Shown: positions 1 to 11,400 of the stretch, in pieces
Layout: every line of letters begins with the position of its first letter
Numbering within the stretch: the first letter of the stretch is position 1
Assembly: GCA_019096065.1 (NCBI GenBank)
Contig: JAGUCH010000002.1
Span: 11,234,501-11,298,500, forward strand
DNA: 64,000 nt
Direction of reading: 5' to 3'
Origin: Paracyclopina nana
Taxonomy: Eukaryota; Arthropoda; Copepoda; Cyclopoida; Cyclopettidae
The notes under the pieces: model-generated
What the model was told of the DNA's origin: nothing
Databases searched by the model: none
What the model saw: only the letters and a program-made list of their open reading frames with translations
Position numbers and translations under genes: made by a program

Positions 1-1882
1 AGATGACCCTGAAAGAGACCGCGTTGAATTGCTCCACAGTGGCCAAAACGGAGGCCGCATCGCGATCGCGAGACTTGTCCCGCCGTGACCATACAGCGCC
101 CAAGCACTGGTGGGGTATGACTCGTTTAAACAGTTCCTATAATAAATAGTCGGCATCCAAAGCATAACGACAATAAGAGTAAATGATTACGCTGTCCATT
201 CTGGTGAGCTGTCGGGCGAAAACCGTCTCTGAGATGTCCAGAAAGTCCAAACTCTTCTCCAAGTGGAAAGGATCTTTGGCATGGGCTGGCGAGAGGTTGT
301 AGTTATTGTTCAGGCCCTGCACGTAATGCGCCGATTTGAGCACCAGGGGCGGGGGCTTGAGGCCGGTGGGGTAGCCCAGTTTGTGAGGCGGCGGCTCGAG
401 CGGCCTCCGGATTTGACTAGCTTTTCGGTGCACCTTAATATCCAGCTCGGTGTTGGGCAGACGGCGGCGGCAAAAGGCCTCCAGTTGGGTGAGACAGGGG
501 TAGTTGGGCGGATCGTCAAAGTCCTCGGTGAACTGGTCAAGCCAGACGTGGAGGGCTTGCCGGAGGGTGCGACAATGCTGCTCGCGAATGTCCTCCCGGA
601 TGCGCAGCCTTGGTCGCGCGGCCGGGGTCACCCTGACCTCGCCGCTATCCAGGTCCTCCTCCTCATCATCCATTTCCGGGCGACAAAGCTCTTCATACCT
701 GCGGTGGAAGATGGGGGAAAATGGTGAAGGTCAGCGGAGATTTAGGCGCTCGATAGCCGATGACCTTGCGCGCGCATAGATAAGGTGGATTCTTCATTGT
801 TGCGCGCCTCTGATAATAAGGTCACGCCGTAAAATGCTACGCAATGAGTGGCAGTAAGGCGAGCAGAAATTCCATTAGCATTCCGAATCTCGGCCCAGAG
901 CGCTGCCACGATGGAAGAACCAGCAGCAAGTGGTCGCAAGCCAATTGAGAAAACTGCGTTCAAGACGAAACTTTCACTTAGCATAATGCAATGCGGGGGA
1001 CTGGACGAAATGCTACGTATAATAATTATGCAATGCTTAGCTGCTGGGGAATTTCCCAAAGTTGCCGTTGCTTGTAAAAAAGAGAAATCGCGTGACATTT
1101 TGGGGAACGGAAGCTGCATAGAGCAGTAACCCAGTTCGCATATAATAGTGGTAGCTCACCTCTCGATGAGGAGGTTCAACACTTGCTTCGGCGTGGCAAA
1201 GGTTCGGTAGGTAGCCAGGAAGACGTTGACATAGGTTGACTCGATCTCACCGGTGTCAGCCGAGGCCAGGTTCTCCACCAGCCGGCATAACGTGCCGGCC
1301 TTCACGAAACGCACGCGAACGGTCTCCCACTCCAAATGGGAGATGCCATCGTCCGCGTCCTGGGCATAATTAATATTAAGAAATCCTGGCAAATGAATTT
1401 AAGGTTGCTTCTTACCGTCGTGATGGATCGGCTTGGCGAGTGGTACCTGACCTTCTTCAGGTACACCGTGTACACGGCCCCGTCGAGGCGCTCCTCGCCC
1501 CATAGCCGCCACGTGGGTTGCTGCAAAAGTTCGGAGAAGCCCGTGAGCAAGTTTTCGAGGCCGAAAAAATGATGGTCGGGCGCTATCACGGGCCTACGTA
1601 GCAGCGAGCAAGGCATGCTTTCGGCTACTGGCCTTGATGACAAGTGCCGCACACGTGCGTTGACAGAGATAAGGAGCTTACCTCTTCGACTAGCATCGGG
1701 TCGTGCAGTCGCATCTTTTCACGGCAAAATTGCGACGAACAATCTGACGGATCGTCGTCGTCGACATTTTCCTCTTCCACCAATCGTTCAGCTGAAATTT
1801 GCTCTATGGAAGGTTGGATACCTGGAGCCGCTGCACCACCACTGCTGCCATATTTACTCGATATGCGATATGGCCATGCCAA
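1..1882 (-). CDS. RGL: Ral guanine nucleotide exchange factor (RalGDS/RGL family), 3' part missing
   Basis: Proteins of this family load Ral GTPases with GTP downstream of Ras at the membrane. Coding exons read on the minus strand as about 1682-1882, 1416-1520, 1160-1359, 191-698 and 1-136, with phases that agree at each junction and introns of 54-56 nt at two of them. The third exon carries the Ras exchanger motif (REM) start, with FVKAGTLCRLVENL and NVFLATYRTF. The fourth ends ARQLTRMDS at the start of the catalytic RasGEF (CDC25) domain. The last exon in the window continues it with ELFKRVIPHQCLGAVWSRRD, the family signature. The start codon is not seen: the first exon opens without an ATG in frame, so an upstream exon is likely. 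The rest of RasGEF and any Ras-association domain lie beyond base 1. Family assignment is firm; the exact paralog is not. Confidence 0.88.
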
Positions 1883-2306
1883 TCACGCCCACTTCTTGGT
1901 CAATTAATTAAGGCGCTGCTTAAAGGTGTCCGCAAGAAAATTATCACTTTCTCTGTGTTCACGTAGAGTTGCTGATAGCGTGCGTCAAACGCGGAGCGGC
2001 CGAGTGAACTGACTGAAGAGGGAAACCTTGAACATCAATTCGAGTGGCTGCATAGCATACTACACTAGCTACATATTGTAAGGCTAGCGGCGGAGAGTGG
2101 AAACTCAAGACGATCCAACCTGCTCGCGCACGCACGCAGTAGTATTATAGCTGCAGCAAAGCTGGAGCGAGACAAGATGCAGATGCGATTTCACTAAGGA
2201 GAGCTAAGGTGGTTTCGTGAAAAGGCGACCACTTTGTTCCGCTGTGCAGCCTTTTCGTACGATTGACATAACCTTATCACCTCAAAACTCGTTTTCTTCA
2301 TTGCAG
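1883..2306. other. Divergent intergenic region between RGL-like gene and GH27 gene
   Basis: No coding potential was seen. A pyrimidine-rich stretch ending in AG at 2305-2306, 16 bases before the GH27 start codon, looks like a splice acceptor. The GH27 transcript therefore probably has a separate non-coding first exon somewhere in this interval, or is trans-spliced. Confidence 0.45.
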
Positions 2307-2322
2307 GCTTATTATTATCACC

Positions 2323-3661
2323 ATGGAGATCGTTTCAAGCTTGCTTCTCCTCCATCTAGCCAATCTGGCCTCTGGCCTTAACAACGGCCTTGCCCTCACG
2401 CCTCCCATGGGATGGATGTCTTGGGAGAGGTTCAGGTGCAACACAGACTGCGACAATGATCCAGACAACTGCATCAGGTGCGTCACTCTTTGATTGGTCT
2501 TAATAGGCTAATGGCACCGCGTAATTAGCGAGAAGCTGTTCATGGACATGGCCGAGGCCATGGTGGCAAAGGGCTTCAAAAAGGCTGGCTATGAGTACAT
2601 CATCATCGATGATTGCTGGCTCGATCACAAACGCGCTCCGGATGGAACCTTGCAGCCTGACGCCAAGAGGTTCCCCTCCGGCATCAAAGCCCTTGCGGAC
2701 CACGTCCACGGCTTGGGCCTGAAATTCGGCATCTATGAAGACTACGGCAATTTCACATGCGGTGGCTACCCTGGGATTTTGGGCCACTTGGAGACGGATG
2801 CGAAAACGTTCGCGAGCTGGGGAGTGGACTACATCAAAGTGGACGGATGCTACGCGGACACTTCCACGATGGACGAGGGATACCCGGAATTCGGAAAGTA
2901 CCTCAACCAAACGGGAAGACCAATTGTCTACTCCTGCTCCTGGCCAGACTACCAATTGGCAGAAGGGAAACAGCCCAATTATGGACTCATTGCGGAGCAT
3001 TGCAACCTGTGGCGCAACTTTGACGACATCGACGACAGCTGGGAGAGCGTCACCAGCATCATGGACTACTACGGCAACGCCAACACGTCCAGCACCTTTG
3101 CTCCATTTGCTGGCCCAGGACATTGGAACGACCCGGATATGCTCATCATTGGCAACTTTGGCCTCAGCCTTGATCAAGCCAAGGCGCAAATGGCTGTTTG
3201 GGCCGTTCTGGTAACACTTTTATCATTTTAAAAGGCTTTCCTTTTTTAATTTTTGTTAAATGTATGTATAGGCCGCTCCGCTCATTATGTCCAATGACTT
3301 GAGAACGATAAGGCAAGAGTTTGCTGATATCCTCACAAACGAGCGGATTATTCGCATCAATCAGGATCCCATGGGAATACAGGGTCTACTGGTGTATTCT
3401 AGCAATAATGTGAACATCTTCAGAAAGCCAGTCTTGCCAACTTCTGGAGGGGCAGCTTCGCAAGCTGTGGCAATTGTGTACAGGGGGACATATGGCACCC
3501 CAACAAAAGTATCGTTCACGCCAAACTCGATTGGGGCAATAACAAACGGAGCAGCAGTGCATTCATTTGAAGTTATTGACGTTTTTGACAACACACCGCT
3601 CGGTACATTCAGTCCGGACGAGAAGATCACAATCTCGGTCAACCCAACAGGCAATAATTAA
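2323..3661 (+). CDS. NAGA: Alpha-N-acetylgalactosaminidase / alpha-galactosidase (GH27)
   Basis: Lysosomal or secreted glycosidase that removes terminal alpha-GalNAc or alpha-Gal from glycoproteins and glycolipids. Exons 2323-2477, 2529-3210 and 3272-3661 give 408 residues, close to the human enzyme's 411. The protein opens with a hydrophobic signal peptide and then the family start [16 protein letters not shown]. The catalytic nucleophile is the Asp of YIKVDGC (about residue 157) and the acid/base is an Asp in WRNFDDIDD (about 216). The substrate loop reads YSCSWPDY. The Ser matches NAGA rather than alpha-galactosidase A, which has Glu, but the following Asp differs from the Ala of human NAGA, so galactosidase activity is not excluded. 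Introns are 51 and 61 nt. The C-terminus after VNPTG is a little short, and an alternative last exon may exist downstream (3710-3840). Confidence 0.9.
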
Positions 3662-3709
3662 ATTAGAAAGCAAGTATGCTGAGGATTTAAAAAAAACTAT
3701 TCTGCTTAG

Positions 3710-3840
3710 GTGTGCGGCTATTGCGTTTCAATGTCAACCCACATGGGCTAGAATCCAATTCCATCCCCATTCATGTTCCTCATGATGACAAAGTTGTGGT
3801 GGAAGACACTGGCAAAATTGGTTGGATTAATCTGTACTAA
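3710..3840 (+). CDS. Candidate alternative last exon of the GH27 gene
   Basis: An open stretch of 43 codons ending in TAA follows a CTTAG acceptor. A GT at 3603, inside the main third exon, would join it in the right phase (phase 1 on both sides) through a 107-nt intron. The spliced tail would read from NTPLG into VRLLRFNVNPHG. This mirrors the NTPLG...ISVNPTG of the standard tail, so the VNP-x-G element would be kept while the extreme C-terminus is replaced by about 30 polar residues. It could instead be a decayed duplicated exon. Only the sequence pattern supports it. Confidence 0.35.
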
Positions 3841-3886
3841 ACCCCCAACGGAAATTGCTCAAATACACATATAGCAGATTAATATA

Positions 3887-4030
3887 CTGTTCATCTACCG
3901 TTCCTTAAGGAACGCATTATTACAAATCCCTGCATAATGACAACTCTGCGTAGCTAGTTTATGTACTGAGAACTCCTTTGCGTAAAGGAATTTCGCGTTC
4001 CGATTCCTTAAGGAGTTTGTAGATGAACAG
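3887..4030. repeat. Small foldback (MITE-like) element
   Basis: A 12-bp perfect terminal inverted repeat (CTGTTCATCTAC and its complement) bounds a 144-bp segment. Next to the left end is a perfect palindrome, GTTCCTTAAGGAAC (3900-3913), and a related CCTTAAGGA palindrome lies near the right end. No ORF and no clear target duplication were seen. It lies in the spacer between the GH27 and GT54 genes. Confidence 0.6.
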
Positions 4031-4224
4031 AGCATAAGCTCAATCATTTCTGTCGTTGTGGTAGAAAAGGAGGGGTATTCTGTGAGGAGAAAGCTGCCAT
4101 GGAAGAGCTAGAGAGCAGAAGGTAAGCAGCTCATGGTTGCATGACACTCCTACTATTGGCCTCCTTTTCTGTCAGTTCATGCGCAGCTGACTCCTCGTGA
4201 GCATGGCAAACCTGAGAAATTGCC

Positions 4225-5746
4225 ATGATGAAGTGCCACCCTTTGCTCTACCTTTGCCTACTCGTCTCAGCCATTACACTCATCAACGTTTTATACATCA
4301 CCAAGTCCAACAGAAGGGCCAAAAGGCCAGCTGGCTTTAAAACGTAATTACTTTTTGAGGAGCTCATTAACATTACTTAATAACCATATTTTATATGTTT
4401 TCAGCCTCACTAAAGTTGCCCTCCTGGAGAATGATGAGCAGACGATATTGTCGCGGATTCGATACCCAGACAGAGCAGGTTCCCTATTATATGGCCATTT
4501 GCCAGAATCAAATGGCAAGGCTAGGGCCAGCGGCAAGCTGGTGCTTGGCATTGCCACGGTGGCAAGACCACCTGGCGTCGAGTACCTCAGCAAATCTCTG
4601 CATCGCGTCATTGACTCCATCGATGAGCGGGACAAGGCTCGCGTTTGCATAGTCATTGCCATGATGGACAAGGAGAAGAAGACGAGGCAAGACAGGGCCA
4701 AAATGCTCTACCGCAAATTCCGGGCCCACGTGGACGCAGGCCTGGTGACAATCATCGCACCCACTTCCAACATTTACCCCTCGACCAATTTCTACCTCTT
4801 GAGTAGGAGGCCTTTTAACAATACCATCGAAAGAATGGAGTGGCAGGCAAAGCTGTCACTTGACTTTGCTTTCCTGTTCTCATTCTGCTCGCAGCTGGTA
4901 AAAATAGCCTTTCTCATTGAGTGAGCCAAAAAAAAGTGCTTTTTTCTGCAGGGCGAATTTTTCATGAACCTCGAGGATGATGTCGTCCCTGTCAGCCATT
5001 TTGTCAACGAGACTTTTAGCTACGTTGCTGAGCTTGAAGCCAAAGGAGTGGAATGGTCATCGTTGCAGTTCTCGAGCTACCTTTCCATCGGCCGCTTCTA
5101 CCGCTGCAACGATCTCAATCGACTGGTTGAGCTTATTCTGCTCTCGTTCACTCGCCAACCGGTTGATTTCATTATGCATCACTTTGATGTGCTCCAGATG
5201 GCCGATCATTTCCGCGAGTTCCGCCGCTCACCGCCATTGATTGAGCACATGGGTGCAAAATCGACCATTGACGTGGAATCCATCAGGGCCAGGGTCACCC
5301 GAAAATACGAGGCCTTCAAAAAGGCCAACCCAAAGGCTGAACTCAAGACCAACATGACGCAGTGGATGAACTACAGCATCGAAGCGGCCTACAAAAGTGA
5401 CCACGGGCATTTCTTTTGGGCTCGCCAATTTCGGTCCGGAGATGTCGTGGACATCGCCTTCAAAAAAGGCCTCTCTTTAAAGGCCGTCTACATTGTCACA
5501 GGCTTCGATTGGGAAGAGGAGCGGGCGGGAAATGATAGGCTTACTCAAGGTAGCCTTTTTGCAGCCAAAGACAAGAGCTGCAACCGATGGAGCCAGCTAT
5601 CCAGCATTGTGGAAGCGTCAGGCAAAATGGTTGCCAATGACACCCAGGGCATGAGCAAAACGCGATGCTTGAGGCTGCAAGTCATCAAGGGCAATTCGGA
5701 TTGGCTTGTCATTCGCCTTATACGCGTTATGCTACTGTATTCGTAA
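4225..5746 (+). CDS. GT54 family N-acetylglucosaminyltransferase (MGAT4-like)
   Basis: Golgi type II membrane enzyme expected to add beta-1,4-GlcNAc to the alpha-1,3-mannose arm of N-glycans. Exons 4225-4343, 4405-4897 and 4952-5746 join in phase to 468 residues, close to MGAT4C (about 478). Residues 6-26 form a single hydrophobic signal anchor after a very short cytoplasmic tail. The GT54 core starts at LVLGIATVARPPGVEYL. The metal-binding motif is FFMNLEDDV (Asp pair near residues 213-214), followed by the family pattern FSSYLSIGRFY and VELILLSFTRQPVDFIMHH. The C-terminal lobe is more divergent than in MGAT4A/B, so the precise acceptor is uncertain. It may be one of the MGAT4C/D-like paralogs. 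Confidence 0.85.
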
Positions 5747-5994
5747 AAAGTTGCTCATTGAGCAACTATTAAACACAGAAAACAATGCAATACTCCAATT
5801 TTATGAAATAAAGCAGAAAAAGTTAACACTTTTCGGAAGTAATGTGATTCTAGGAACACCTTTGATTGAGGCTTTGGCTTGCCACTTTGGCCATATAGCT
5901 GGATTTAAGTTGCTATTCCTCACTTTTCTGAATTATAACCACCTTCACTCATGGCGTTTAAGCACTAGGCCAATATTATCGAAGTCAAGCTAAG

Positions 5995-6335
5995 GCAAGC
6001 TAAGCTAGGTTCTTTGGAGGCTAATTTCTCAGCAAATACTGAGTGTATTGGCACCAAACTTGGTAGGATTCATCAAAATGTCAACCAATAGCTGCGTTCC
6101 AAATTTGGTTAAGTTCCGAGGCCGTTTAGAGGAGGTCATTTTCTAAGCAAAGCTAGGTATCTAGCTTGTCTTTTTAGGCAGGTAAAGTCCCTATGGAAGG
6201 GATCCTTAGATTCATTTGAAATTTGGTATGGTGGCTTATTAGGCTCTTCTTATGAATCCTACCAAATTTGGTGCCAATCGACTCAGTAGTTGCTGAGCTA
6301 TAAGTCTCAAAAGTACCTTGCTTTTTTTAGCTTGT
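5995..6335. repeat. Foldback element with long imperfect arms
   Basis: The left arm (5995-6076) and right arm (6250-6335) are inverted copies. Both contain CTCAGCAA, TACTGAGT, ATTGGCACCAAA and TTGGTAGGATTCAT in order once the right arm is reverse complemented. The arms span about 80 bases with scattered mismatches around a 170-base loop. No ORF. This is typical of non-autonomous foldback or MITE DNA. Confidence 0.65.
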
Positions 6336-7277
6336 CTTTGTGAAATTGGCCTACTATTGCAGTTTTGGGAATTGGGCACCGACTTGCATTATGAGGAAAA
6401 GAGAGAAGAAGATTGTTTGTATGACAATCGTGGGCAGAACAGGCCTAGCAAGAGGTCAATTGTTGTCAATATGGAACCCAAAAACTGACTCATATCTCTA
6501 GCCCCTTTTTGTGGGGAGAATCTCCCCAAATCTCTCCCACTGTTGGTATCAATAGTTCCTGAGGCTCAAGAAGATGGTCAATAACAAGTGCCTTCTTCTC
6601 TAACTGAATGAAGAGTCAAAGTATTTTCTTTCAATCCAGTATACAATAGACAGCAGTATCATAACAAAGACACTCCATCTACCGAGTTTTTTGAAGAAAC
6701 ACTTGTGAGCCGAGTTCAAAATCACATTTTGTATGCATTAGTCGAGCCACTTTATTTAGGGCAAATAGCTATAGTAAATGGTTACTTTGTTTTTACAAAT
6801 GCATAGCTTCAGGACTCTAACGTCTTGATGTTTTAAGTTTTTTTGGGTATAATAGATTTAAAACCATTTTATTTTACCGTCATAAAGTAATCCTTTACAA
6901 AAATTGATAACTCTTATGTGCTTGGGTCTTTATTTCGAACTACTTTACGAGTCGAAAAAACGCGCTAACTCAGTTTTTTTTTTTTCTCGAGCAGTGTCAG
7001 CTGAAAATCACAAATGTTGCCCATAAAGGCCGCTGGGATCGCCCTACATCAATGTTATTGTTATGATACTTATGCGCTATGTGAATAGCCTGCATTCATC
7101 TAATGCCCCAAGGGCCAGTTAGCAAGAGAGCTTTTGGGTTGTGTGAAGCTGAAGTACACAAGGAACTTTGAAAAAACGTACGGGTGGCTCTTATGCCTTG
7201 TTCATGTATTAAGAATACCTTTTACCTTAAAAGGCATGGAACAAATTGTCTTAAGGAAAAGTAAATATGTTGCTGAC

Positions 7278-7631
7278 TGCCACTCTACGAGTTTAGCTTG
7301 GGGCCGAGCAGCGTTTTTAATGGCAACTTTTGCCATTTTGTCTCATGGTTTTCAGAATATTTCAAAGCAAAACTATCTTTCATCACATTTCTTTAATAAA
7401 AGATGAAATGTAACTACTGATTTGATCAAAAGTACTCAAAAAGTACTAAAATGTGGAGCGATTAATAGCCAAAGTTAGATTTGTTTAATTTCAAGTTGGC
7501 TTAAAATCGTTCTGATTGCTTCAGTATGAGCTGGCGCTTTTCATAAGACAATTTTTCTCCTTTCCTTGAGGTGTTTTTCGTGCATTTTCCTAAGCGGTGT
7601 GGGGCGTACATGAACAGGACATTAGTACTAT
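7278..7631 (+). repeat. Dispersed repeat, copy 1
   Basis: This segment matches 33849-34203 in the same orientation at roughly 80-85% identity by eye. Shared blocks include GGGGCCGAGCAGCGTTTT, AAAACTATCTTTCATCACAT, AAAATGTGGAGC, ATGAGCTGGCGCTT, CTCCTTTCCTTGAGGTGTTT and GCGTACATGAACAGGACATT. Neither copy has a credible ORF, so it is probably a non-autonomous transposon or a fragment of one. Confidence 0.75.
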
Positions 7632-7945
7632 TGTTATAGTACTGTGTAGCACTACCCAACCAGAAATTTTCCCAAGTTTTCTTTAAGTTATTATAACGTG
7701 TTAGCACTCCTTCGTTAATAATCTAACGCATCTATATTTATACAGACCTAAAAAAATAGAAAAAATAGAAGGTGGCACGGAAATTAGGTGTTTTCGATTT
7801 TACCAAGGTGTCAAGGCAGCTAATGTTACATAATGACTTAAACTCAATGTTGATAAAACGTATGAGTTTCTCTGAGAGTTTTTTTTGGCGTATGAGGGCT
7901 CAAAATTTCTAGTTGGGTATAGTAGAAAAGGTCTATACCAGGTTC

Positions 7946-8190
7946 TTCCCGGCGAGCCACCAGAGCTCAATTTTGGCATTTCCCGGCTAGGCCCTAGCCA
8001 CCAGAGACTGATTTTGGTGTTTCCCGGCGAGGCTATAGCGGCCAGAGCCCTATTTTGGGGTTTCCTGGCTATGCCCTAGCCACCTTAGCCCGATTTTGGC
8101 ATTTCCTGGCGAGGCTATAGCCACCTGAGCCTGATTTTGGGGCTTTCCGGCTAGACCCTCGCCACCATAGCCCAATTTTGGCGTTTTGGC
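7946..8190 (+). repeat. Minisatellite, about six 41-bp units
   Basis: Tandem units of about 41 bases each carry TTTCC(C/T)GGC, GCCACC, AG(A/C)CC and ATTTTGG in the same order. Units differ at several positions, so it is an old array. It lies about 210 bases beyond the stop codon of the hevein-like gene. Confidence 0.85.
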
Positions 8191-8401
8191 ATTTTATAGT
8201 GAAAAGGGGCAAAACAGAGCAAAAAGTACCTTCTTGCAATGATGTCTACCATGTTGTAGTTTTTGTACTGGCATGGAAAAGCTAAGAAAAGTTGGAAAAA
8301 GCCAGCCCAAAAGTTGTGATCAGGTTAAATAGTTTATGAATCTTAAGATTAAATGTTGAAATAAATACGTGCATATTATTTCATTCTTCCAAATGAGACG
8401 T

Positions 8402-11400
8402 CTAATTGAGATTAGCAGAGCTCACAAGCTTGTAATTGAAGCATGTAGGACAACCACAATGCTCCTCGTCACCTCCACAGAATCCCCATTTAGAGCAGCA
8501 AAAGTTTTCCGAATTGGGGTCGCATTCGCTAGGCTTCCCATTTGGTTGGGGGAATTCGGGACCACACCTGCGATCCTTTCTCACAGGCCCAACAAAGTCA
8601 TCTAGGAGGAGGCTTGTTCAGGCTAATTTTACCTTTGTCTTGCAGCCAGCCAAAATTACCTGTTTGTCTATCGGGAGATCTAAAGTCCGTGCACGTTGGA
8701 CAGCTACAATGCTCAGCACCTGGTCCACAGTAACCCCATTTGGAGCAGCAGTAATTGTCGCTATTGGGGTCGCATTCGGAGGGGCTTCCATCGGGGAGCG
8801 GGAATTCGAGGCCGCAACGCCGGTCAGCTCGTACCTTGCCGGTCACGAGCTCTTTTACTGCAAGTAAGCCCAACTGACATAAAGGGCTGTCTAATTTAGC
8901 AAATGAGCCAAAATACCGATAGGAATGGCCGGTCTGTAGTCGGTGCAACCTACGCACTCGCAGTGATCTGGGGCCGGACCGCAGTATCCGAATTTGGAGC
9001 AGCAATGATTGGCACTCGTGCCGTCGCATTCGGAAGCTGTCCCGTCATCGAGGGGGAAATCGGGACCGCACCGGCGATCGGAACGCACCTTGCCGTTACC
9101 CACCAGGGACACGGGGCGATAGTTGACGCAGGTTTCGCAGTAGCAATGCTCCTGGGTGTTGCCGCAGAACCCGAACTCGGAGCAGCACCAATACTCCGAA
9201 TTGGGATCGCACTCAGCAGGAGCGCCGCCCTCTAACGGGTTTTGAGGCCCACACCGCCCATCACTCCTGTAACGCCCGTTACTTTCAAACGACGGTGCCT
9301 TTGGACTCTCAATGTCCATCCTCTGATCCAATATTCCCAAAGACTGTGAAGACATCTTTCCACAGTGGCATACCGTCTTGGAAGGGTGTCAATGTCCTCT
9401 GGAGCGATAGCGGGAAGTAGTTCCCCTCCAGGACCTCGCATCAGGAAGTGGTTTGGGGTTATGATATGCCCATCAAGCACTCCGATTGGTCTTCCGTTTA
9501 CTATGGACTCTGCTCGTTTTGCCAATGTCCTGAACTCGTCGAAGGTCAACAAGGCTTCTCCAGCCACCTTGTACATGGCCTTCTTCCAATTTTTTATTGA
9601 GGACTCAGCGAGACCATTGCAGTTTGGTCCATATGGAGGTGCCAAGCGCCAATCTTGTATTCCTATTTGCATGGCGCTGTCCCTGACAGCTTTCCAATCA
9701 AGGCTTTGTAGTTTTACAACTAACTCTTCATGCCTAGGGTTATGGAGGATTTCTGATCTTACCTTTTTTAGATTGGCACCTTGATCACTTCTGATGAACT
9801 GAGGAACACCAGTGCGAGCAGTCATCCGGTCGAGCGCGTTCTTCAAGGCAGTGGCCGTCATGTCCAAGACGACCTCAACGTGAATGGCCTTGGAATCGTG
9901 ACACAGGGCTAGGAATATCCATACTTTCATGTTGCCTCTGTTGAATTTGATCTTGAAGGGTCCTGCAAAATCGATCGATATTCTTCGAAAGGGATACATT
10001 TCTGAGGCTGAAATGAGGAAATTGTCTGGCAGCGGTGCCATCACCTGCTGGGCAATCTTTGCCTGTGCTACAACACATCTCCAGCACGTCCTGCAAATTT
10101 GGTGGAATATTGATGCGGCCCTTCTTACATAATACCTTTCTTGAAGCTTTGACGTCATCGTGACTACTCCGTATCCGTGGCCCATGTCTTCATGCACTTG
10201 GTTGCACACTTGCACAGCTAATCTGGACGGGACAACGATTCTGTTTCTGCCAATCCAAGTTGGCTCTCCACGATAGGTTCTCCCTCTCATTCTTAGCTCA
10301 CCATGGGAACCTATGAATGTGTTCAAGGCTGCCAGTTGCGAAACCTTAGGCCACTTTGAGTTTTTGTGGAGAAACGTCAATTCTTCGTGAAATTCCTGTT
10401 GTTGTAGAACTCCCATGATTATGCACTCCGCTCGAGATATTTCTGTTGGGCCAGGGATTACTCCCGTGACTGTAAGCTTTAGTCTTTTGCAAGCTATTCT
10501 TCTCCACCTGAGCAGAAATGCATATTTTATTAACAAATCCTTGAACTTGTACCTGTCGACATCAATGGGAAGTTGCGCTTTTTTCCACGTTTTCCATATA
10601 GCTTTTTGCTGCGCTGTTGGAATCAGGTGCTTGGGTACCTCATTATCTCCTCCCCTGACAAAGACAGCATTGACCAATGATTTCTTTTCTGCCAATTTTG
10701 CGTGCGCGATGTCGTCATAGGTGAGTTGCAAGGGTTCATTGGGGTATTCATTTTCTGGTAGTAGTACGAAGTCTGGTCCATTTAGCCAGAGTTTGTCGTT
10801 GGACAAGTCCTCGGCCTTGATTCCTCGAGTGGCCTTGTCTGACGGGTTAAGAGACCCCTTGACGTGTCTCCAAGGGAACATGTGTGTGAGCTCAAAGATT
10901 TCTGATACTCGTCTCCCCACAAACATTTTATATGTTCGTGCTGGCTTTGCTAACCATTGTACTACTACTCTGGAATCCGTCCACAAGTAGACACCCTTTA
11001 TGTGGCTGTAGAGCCCTACCAGATGAACTGCCATTCTAGCTCCCAATACTGCTCCAAGCAACTCCTTTTCAGGTATCGACCTTGTTTCATTCAATGGACA
11101 TAATTTGAACCTGGCCATGACGATTGTCGATGCTACCGAGTGGTCAGCGTATTTGCAGACCATGTAGGCACATGCAGCATAGGCTGCGTCACTGGCATCT
11201 GTAAAGACATGCAATATTCTTGCAATTGTAGGGCCACGTCTTACCGCTCTAGGTATCTTGATTTTTGTGATGTCATCCAGATCCGCCACAAACTCCTTCC
11301 ACCTTTTCACAATGAGTTTAGAGTCATCCGTGTCGATGTCAAGCAGATCAGAGTCCCAAGACAAACTAAATGTTGACCTCAGCGCACAGGTGGATTGGAT

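Larger units (their letters stand above)
5747..8401. other. Gene-free, AT-rich, repeat-bearing spacer
   Basis: No exon chain with splice signals and family similarity was found. The spacer holds a foldback element (5995-6335), one copy of a dispersed repeat (7278-7631) and a 41-bp minisatellite (7946-8190), each listed separately. The right end is the 3' flank of the hevein-like gene. Confidence 0.6.
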
